A stretch of 64,000 nt of DNA from Bolinopsis microptera (lineage: Eukaryota; Ctenophora; Tentaculata; Lobata; Bolinopsidae), in assembly GCF_026151205.1 (NCBI RefSeq), contig NC_087073.1, positions 21,726,270 through 21,790,269 of the forward strand. Reading direction: 5' to 3'. The position numbers and the translations under genes were made by a program. Positions 36,701 through 45,700 of this stretch are shown here, piece by piece. The notes below the pieces were generated by a model. It saw nothing but the letters and a program-made list of their open reading frames with translations, did not search any database and had not been told where the DNA came from. Positions within the stretch are counted from its first letter, which is position 1, and every line of letters begins with the position of its first letter.

Positions 36701-39700
36701 GCTGTGTGTGTAGCTGTGTGTGTAGCTGTGTGTGTAGCTGTGTGTGTAGCTGTGTGTGTAGCTGTGTGTGTAGCTGTGTGTGTAGCTGTGTGTGTAGCTG
36801 TGTGTGTAGCTGTGTGTGTAGCTGTGTGTGTAGCTGTGTGTGTAGCTGTGTGTGTAGCTGTGTGTGTAGCTGTGTGTGTAGCTGTGTGTAGCTGTGTGTG
36901 TAGCTGTGTGTAGCTGTGTGTGTAGCTGTGTGTGTAGCTGTGTGTAGCTGTGTGTAGCTGTGTGTAGCTGTGTGTTGCTGTGTGTGTAGCTGTGTGTGTA
37001 GCTGTGTGTAGCTGTGTGTGTAGCTGTGTGTGTAGCTGTGTGTAGCTGTGTGTGTAGCTGTGTGTGTAGCTGTGTGTGTAGCTGTGTGTGTAGCTGTGTG
37101 TGTAGCTGTGTGTGTAGCTGTGTGTGTAGCTGTGTGTGTAGCTGTGTGTGTAGCTGGTGTGTGTAGCTGTGTGTGTAGCTGTGTGGTAGCTGTGTGTGTA
37201 GCTGTGTGTGTAGCAGTGTGTGTAGCTGTGTGTGTAGCAGTGTGTGTAGTAGTGTGTGTAGTAGTGTGTGTAGTAGTGTGTGTAGTAGTGTGTGTAGTAG
37301 TGTGTGTAGTAGTGTGTGTAGCAGTGTGTGTAGCAGTGTGTGTAGCTGTGTGTGTAGCTGTGTGTGTAGCTGTGTGTGTAGCTGTGTGTAGCTGTGTGTG
37401 TAGCTGTGTGTATAGCTGTGTGTGTAGCTGTGTGTGTAGCTGTGTGTGTAGCTGTGTGTGTAGCTGTGTGTGTAGCTGTGTGTGTAGCTGTGTGTGTAGC
37501 TGTGTGTGTAGCAGTGTGTGTAGCTGTGTGTGTAGCAGTGTGTGTAGCTGTGTGTGTAGCTGTGTGTGTAGCTGTGTGTGTAGCTGTGTGTGTAGCTGTG
37601 TGTAGCTGTGTGTGTAGCTGTGTGTGTAGCTGTGTGTGTAGCTGTGTGTGTAGCTGTGGTGTAGCTGTGTGTGTAGCAGTGTGTAGCTGTGTGTATAGCT
37701 GTGTGTGTAGCTGTGTGTGTAGCTGTGTGTGTAGCTGTGTGTGTAGCTGTGTGTGTAGCTGTGTGTGTAGCTGTGTGTGTAGCTGTGTGTGTAGCTGTGT
37801 GTGTAGCTGTGTGTGTAGCTGTGTGTAGCTGTGTGTGTAGCTGTGTGTGTAGCAGTGTGTGTAGCTGTGTGTGTAGCTGTGTGTGTAGCTGTGTGTGTAG
37901 CTGTGTGTGTAGCTGTGTGTGTAGCTGTGTGTGTAGCTGTGTGTGTAGCTGTGTGTGTAGCTGTGTGTAGCTGTGTGTGTAGCTGTGTGTAGCTGTGTGT
38001 GTAGCTGTGTGTGTAGCTGTGTGTGTAGCTGTGTGTAGCTGTGTGTGTAGCTGTGTGTGTAGCTGTGTGTAGCTGTGTGTAGCTGTGTGTGTAGCTGTGT
38101 GTGTAGCAGTGTGTGTAGCTGTGTGTAGCTGTGTGTGTAGCTGTGCGTGTAGCTGTGTGTGTAGCTGTGTGTGTAGCTGTGTGTGTAGCTGTGTGTGTAG
38201 CTGTGTGTGTAGCTGTGTGTGTAGCAGTGTGTGTAGCTGTGTGTGTAGCTGTGTGTGTAGCTGTGTGTGTAGCTGTGTGTGTAGCTGTGTGTGTAGCTGT
38301 GTGTGTAGCTGTGTGTGTAGCAGTGTGTGTAGCTGTGTGTGTAGCTGTGTGTAGCTGTGTGTGTAGCTGTGTGTGTAGCTGTGTGTAGCTGTGTGTATAG
38401 CTGTGTGTGTAGCTGTGTGTAGCTGTGTGTGTAGCTGTGTGTGTAGCTGTGTGTAGCTGTGTGTGTAGCTGTGTGTGTAGCTGTGTGTAGCTGTGTGTAG
38501 CAGTGTGTGTAGCAGTGTGTGTAGCTGTGTGTGTAGCTGTGTGTGTAGCTGTGTGTGTAGCTGTGTGTAGCTGTGTGTGTAGCTGTGTGTGTAGCTGTGT
38601 GTGTAGCTGTGTGTGTAGCTGTGTGTAGCTGTGTGTGTAGCTGTGTGTATAGCTGTGTGTGTAGCTGTGTGTAGCTGTGTGTGTAGCTGTGTGTAGCTGT
38701 GTGTAGCAGTGTGTGTAGCTGTGTGTGTAGCTGTGTGTAGCTGTGTGTAGCAGTGTGTGTAGCAGTGTGTGTAGCTGTGTGTGTAGCTGTGTGTGTAGCT
38801 GTGTGTGTAGCTGTGTATGTAGCTGTGTGTGTAGCTGTGTGTAGCTGTGTGTGTAGCTGTGCGTGTAGCTGTGTCTCACCTATCGTAGCAGTAGAGAAGT
38901 CCCGCCAGCCACCCAACAATACAGGTCGGCAACACAACCATCCAGGTCTTGGGTCGCAGCCTCAATCCTATCCAGCAGTCCTGAGTTTAATTAAATATCC
39001 ATTATCAATCTCATCAACTCATTAGGTAATCGATTAATAAATCAACATTTTAGCTGGGAGGAAGATAGGGAGGAACATGTCACATCTCGTTACAATTTAC
39101 ATAAGATTAAATATAATAAATAAAAAATAATTGCCTTGGCGAAAGTGACAAAGCATTCAGCCAGAGAGAAAGCACTATCAATTCCCAACATTATGAGACA
39201 TCCAAAGAAAATGATACCCCAAAACTGAGGAGCTTCAAGAGTTGCCAATCCTAAAAACCGTAAACATCAGTAAAATATACATTATTTATAAGTTGCAGAT
39301 ATTTGGTGAAATAACCATGTTATGCCCTAATAAGGTAATGCTGGTAAATAACCACGTGATGCCTAAATAAGGTAATGCTGGTTAATAACCACTTGATGCC
39401 TAAATAAGGTAATGATGGTTAATAACCACGTGATGCCTAAATAAGGTAATGATGGTTAATAACCACGTGATGCCTAAATAAGGTAATGCTGGTTAATAAC
39501 CACGTGATGCCTAAATAAGGTAATGATGGTTAATAACCACGTGATGCCTAAATAAGGTAATGATGGTTAATAACCACGTGATGCCTAAATAAGGTAATGC
39601 TGGTTAATAACCACGTGATTCCCTAATAAGGTAATGACCACAAGTACTGTTAGATAACCTGAAGGGTAAGCGATGAAAGCTAGTCCCATAGAGGCTTGTT

Positions 39701-42700
39701 TGTAGTAGTTTTCAGCGCATACCCCTGTAGCCGAATCTTTTTCACATTTCTTCTGCATATATCCCAAAACCTCGTAGATGGCGAATCCTCCCAGCAGGGC
39801 AATACCAGTGTCACTGTTGAAGGTGTTACATAGGTGTTACATAGGTGTTACATATGTTAAATAGGTGTTTAAAATGTATTTTTATTTTACTCAATACTCA
39901 TAGTTGTAAGATCATTTTGGGTGTCAACTTGATTGTGAACTAGATTAAGTGAGTAAATATTATATATTACCTGAGAGATATGGCCTTCTCGCTCATTGCA
40001 ACGTTAGTTTTACTTTTGGAGTTGTGAGAACTATAGGCAGTCATCACGCCCATACACACACCCAATGAGAAAAATACCTAAAAAGGGGAACATTAAACAT
40101 TAAAGAGGGAGCCTCAAACAAACAATCAGCAGGGAATAGGACGTTAAACAGTAAAAGAGAAGAAGGGAACGTTAAATAGTAGGAGAGAACGTTCAAATGG
40201 GGAAGGGAACATTTAACAGAAGGAGGGATTGTTTAACAGAAGGAGGGATTGTTTAACAGGAGGAGGGATTGTTTAACAGGAAGAGAGATTGTTTAACAGG
40301 AGGAGGGAACGTTCAAATGGGGAAGGGAACATTTAACAGAAGGAGGGATTGTTTAACAGAAGGAGGGATTGTTTAACAGAAGGAGGGATTGTTTAACAGG
40401 AGGAGGGATTATTTAACAGGAGAAGGGATTGTTTAACAGGAGGAGGGATTGTTTAACAGGAGGAGGGATTGTTTAACAGGAGGAGGGATTGTTTAACAGA
40501 GGAGGGATTGTTTAACAGGAGGAGGGATTGTTTAACAGGAGGAGGGATTGTTTAACAGGAGGAGGGATTATTTAACAGGAGGAGGGATTGTTTAACAGAG
40601 GAGGGATTGTTTAACAGGAGGAGGGATTGTTTAACAGGAGGAGGGATTGTTTAACAGGAGGAGGGATTATTTAACAGGAGGAGGGATTGTTTAACAGGAG
40701 GAGGGATTGTTTAACAGGAGGAGGGATTATTTAACAGGAGGAGGGATTGTTTAACAGGAGGAGGGATTGTTTAACAGGAGGAGGGATTGTTTAACAGAGG
40801 AGGGATTGTTTAACAGGAGGAGGGATTGTTTAACAGGAGGAGGGATTGTTTAACAGGAGGAGGGATTATTTAACAGGAGGAGGGATTGTTTAACAGAGGA
40901 GGGATTGTTTAACAGGAGGAGGGATTGTTTAACAGGAGGAGGGATTGTTTAACAGGAGGAGGGATTATTTAACAGGAGGAGGGATTGTTTAACAGGAGGA
41001 GGGATTGTTTAACAGGAGGAGGGATTATTTAACAGGAGGAGGGATTGTTTAACAGGAGGAGGGATTATTTAACAGGAGGAGGGATTGTTTAACAGAAAGA
41101 GAGATTGTTTAACAGGAGGAGAGATTGTTTAACAGGAGGAGGGATTGTTTAACAGGAGGAGGGATTGTTTAACAGAGGAGGGATTGTTTAACAGGAGGAG
41201 AGATTGTTTAACAGGAGGAGAGATTGTTTAACAGGAGGAGGGATTGTTTAACAGGAGGAGGGATTGTTTAACAGGAGGAGGGATTGTTTAACAGGAGGAG
41301 GGATTGTTTAACAGGAGGAGGGATTGTTTAACAGGAAGAGAGATTGTTTAACAGGAGGAGGGATTATTTAACAGGAGGAGGGAACGTTCAAATGGGGAAG
41401 GGAACGTTTAACAGGAGGAGGGTTGTTTAACAGGTTACAGGAGGAGGGATTGTTTAACAGGAGGAGGGATTGTTTAACAGGAAGAGAGATTGTTTAACAG
41501 GAGGAGGGATTATTTAACAGGAGGAGGGATTGTTTAACAGGAGGAGGGATTGTTTAACAGGAGGAGGGATTATTTAACAGGAGGAGGGATTGTTTAACAG
41601 GAGGAGGAATTGTTTAACAGGAGGAGGGATTGTTTAACAGGAGGAGGGATTATTTAACAGAAAGAGAGATTGTTTAACAGGAGGAGAGATTGTTTAACAG
41701 GAGGAGGAATTGTTTAACAGGAGGAGAGATTGTTTAACAGGAGGAGGGATTGTTTAACAGGAGAAGGGACTGTTAAACAGGAGGAGGGAACGTTTAACAG
41801 GAGAAGGGATTGTTTTACAGGAGGAGGGATTGTTTAACAGGAGGAGGGATTGTTTAACAGGAGGAGGGATTATTTAACAGGAGGAGGGAACGTTCAAATG
41901 GGGAAGGGAACGTTCAACAGGAGGAGGGATTGTTTAACAGGGAGAGATAACAGGGAGAGGCTGCAGAAAAGCTGGAGCGTTACACATTTCCAAGAAACTG
42001 TTAAGAAGGGATGTAAAGTTGTTGAATAATTAGGGAAACATCGGAATAGTAATAAGAGGGCATCATACCTGGCCGATAGCTTTAGTCCATATGACAGGGT
42101 CATTCAAAGTACTGCCGTCCCATTTGATCAGGTAAGCCTTAATACCATCCCCTGCTCCATCTAGGAATGCACCTGAAACAGAGACCTTTACTTCGGAGTG
42201 TAATTCAAGCAGGGAATCATATTTCATATTTTCTTCAAGTTGAAAGAATGCGATAAATTATAACCTTTGATAAAGCTTTCGCTGACGTTAAGGAAAGTAG
42301 AAATTGTCCAGCAAGGGTGTTAATTAGCCGCAATCCTCCCAAGATAAAATACGTTAGGATCTTAAGATTTTTTAGATATCATTGAGCATAAACAGTGATA
42401 CAACGCATCTCGGGATGATCCGCAGAGTCTCGACTAGTTTCGGCTTACCGCCATCAACAGGATCGATGAATCATCTAGCGGGAAATTTGAAATCAATCAT
42501 CAATAAACAACATTCCGAAAGTATAAAAGCAAAATTCAAAGGAAATGTCAGTAGGAAAATGTACGAAGTAGGTAATGTAAATAAGGTAACTACTGTGAAA
42601 GCATAGTTGTGGAACACAACAAGAAAATTGAGAATAATCTTGTGCGAGGGTAGGGACCCAGATGTCGTTTCTAACCCAAATAAACTTTAAGGAGGCTTCT

Positions 42701-45700
42701 CATCAGTAGCCGCACCTCCTTACTCGGTTTCTGAACTGGAATTCTATGGGCTTCCAGACGGCCAGACCGAGTATTACCACCCCATCCTTCTAGAGTTCAT
42801 CACAAGTAGCACCCACCTTGAAGATCTTTGACACCCAGACACACCCCATTGGCGAACAAACTTTGGATATAATCTTACATGCTCCCGAAGGAATCCCTGG
42901 TTTATGGTCTTTCTCATCGTCACCAGCACTTTCACTAGAGTCACCAGCCCTTTCACTGGAGTCATCAGCCCAATCACTGAAGTATACAGAAGTATAGTTG
43001 TGGAACACAACAAGAAAATTGAGAATAATCTTGTGCGAGGGTAGGGACCCAGATGTCGTTTCTAACCCAAATAAACTTTAAGGAGGCTTCTCATCAGTAG
43101 CCGCACCTCCTTACTCGGTTTCTGAACTGGAATTCTATGGGCTTCCAGACGGCCAGACCGAGTATTACCACCCCATCCTTCTAGAGTTCATTACAAGTAG
43201 CACCCACCTTGAAGATCTTTGACACCCAGACACACCCCATTGGCGAACAAACTTTGGATATAATCTTACATGCTCCCGAAGGAATCCCTGGTTTATGGTC
43301 TGGGCCAAAACGACTACAAAACGTACAGAGTAAGGTTTTTTTAAAAATATTTTTTTACATATGTCCCAGACCCATAGCTAGATCTATGAATTGTTTTGGC
43401 CCACTCCATGATTTCACAGTAGTTACCTTATTTACATTACCTACTTCGTACATTTTCCTACTGATATTTCCTTTGAATTTTGCTTTTATACTTTCGGAAT
43501 GTTGTTTATTGATAATTGATTTCAAATTTCCCGCTAGATGATTCATCGATCCTGTTGATGGCGGTAAGCCGAAACTAGTCGAGACTCTGCGGATCATCCC
43601 GAGATACGTTGTATCACTGCTTATGCTCAATGATATCTAAAAAAAAATTAATTATAACCTAATATATATAACAGCATAATAAGAGAGTAACTAATAAAAA
43701 CCTCTGATGATGAGAATGAGCAGTATGAGCAGAGGAAGGGGAACTGTGAACTTTACAACCCAGCTCGTACTCTTAACTCCCTTGAAGATGCTCAGGAAGA
43801 TCAGTATCCACACCACCGTGATGCCAACAAACACTTTCCAGTTGAAAGTACCGAGCCAGTCGAACTCAGTCGATGGGTCTGCTAGCTTTCTAGCTGAGTA
43901 GTTAGTTGTGTTAAATGTGTTAGTTGTGTTAGTTATTTTAGTTGTGTTAGTTATTTTAGTTATTTTAGTTGTGTTAGTTATTTTAGTTGTGTTAGTCGTG
44001 TTAGTTATTTTAGTTGTGTTAGTCGTGTTAGTTATTTTAGTTGTGTTAGTCGTGTTAGTTATTTTAGTTATTTTAGTTGTGTTAGTTGTGTTAAATGTGT
44101 TAGTTATTTAAGTTGTGTTAGTTATTTTAGTTGTGTTAGTTATTTTAGTTGTGTTAGTTGTGTTAGTTATTTTAGTTGTGTTAGTCGTGTTGATTATTTT
44201 AGTTGTGTTAGTCGTGTTAGTTATTTTAGTTGTGTTAGTCGTGTTAGTTATTTTAGTTGTGTTAGTCGTGTTGATTATTTTAGTTGTGTTAGTTGTGTTG
44301 GTTCCATGCTAATTATATCAGTTGTTATAATGAAAGGTAACTGTTACAATTGTATTAGAAATTAGAAAGTATACAGAAAGTCACATGTAAATTCCACCTC
44401 ACGAAATAAGACACCCTACATATTATATATTTATATACATTACTAAGATAAGCACTCATGTACATTTCGCTTTGTCGTCTCGTTTTCATTCTATACTTTA
44501 TGGGGAGGGGGGGGGGGGGGGGGGGGGGGTTCCAACAGGGGGGGTTCCAACATGATTACTTGCTTAGTTAACTTATTAATCAATTTATTTACTCACCTGC
44601 CATACCAGCTGTCATGGAAATATCGTCGAAATGAGCTGCTTGATTGTCGTACCAAGGTATTGCGTCGGTTTTGTGGAAGCACTCCACAAAGTAAATACAA
44701 GCATACCCCAGGATAATACAGTAGTAGAAAGTAATGGTGTAGCCTGCAAACACACTCGCCAGTCCTATACCCCTGAGAGATAGTGAACTTTACTCGCTAA
44801 CAGTTAAACAAACAAACACACTCGCAGTCCTATACCCCTAAGAGACAGTGTTTTGTTTCTTACCTGAGTCTGGGGTTCATGGAACCGAACGCGTCAGCAT
44901 CTCCGGCCTGGTAGAAGGTTCCAATACTCAGCTCCATTCCGAGGATAGGCATTCCCACGAATATCAAGATGAAGAAGTAGGGAATGAGGAATGGAGCGCC
45001 TCCGTACCTGTGTAGCAGTTTAGTTCATGTTTATTTATCACATCATGATGAGAATTTATACATTCTAAAAGATTCTATTCTTACAAACGGATATCCCACA
45101 ACATTTGCCCCTGCCCCTGCCCCTCCTCTTCCCTCCTCTTCCATCCTCCTCTTCCCTGCTCTTCCCTCCTCTTCCCTCCTCTTCCCTCCTCTTCCCTCCT
45201 CTTCCCTCCTCTTCCCTTCTCTTCCCTCCTCTTCCCTCCTCTTCCCTGCTCTTCCCTGCTCTTCCCTGCTCTTCCCTCCTCTTCCCTTCTCTTCCCTTCT
45301 CTTCCCTCCTCTTCCCTCCTCTTCCCTGCTCTTCCCTCCTCTTCCCTCCTCTTCCCTCCTCTTCCCTCCTCTTCCCTGCTCTTCCCTGCTCTTCCCTCCT
45401 CTTCCCTTCTCTTCCCTGCTCTTCCCTCCTCTTCCCTTCTCTTCCCTCCTCTTCCCTCCCTTTCCCTCCTCTTCCCTCCTCTTCCCTCCTCTTCCCTCCT
45501 CTTCCCTCCTCTTCCCTCCTCTTCCCTTCTCTTCCCTCCTCTTCCCTCCTCTTCCCTCCTCTTCCCTTCTCTTCCCTCCTCTTCCCTCCTCTTCCCTGCT
45601 CTTCCCTGCTCTTCCCTGCTCTTCCCTCCTCTTCCCTTCTCTTCCCTCCTCTTCCCTTCTCTTCCCTCCTCTTCCCTCCTCTTCCCTCCTCTTCCCTCCT

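Noticed and set aside
34119..38937. Minus ORFs of 1586 and 1266 codons (His/Thr/Tyr/Ser-rich)
   Set aside because: They follow the GTGTGTAGCT array exactly, occur in more than one frame and on both strands, and overlap a symporter exon in the wrong frame.
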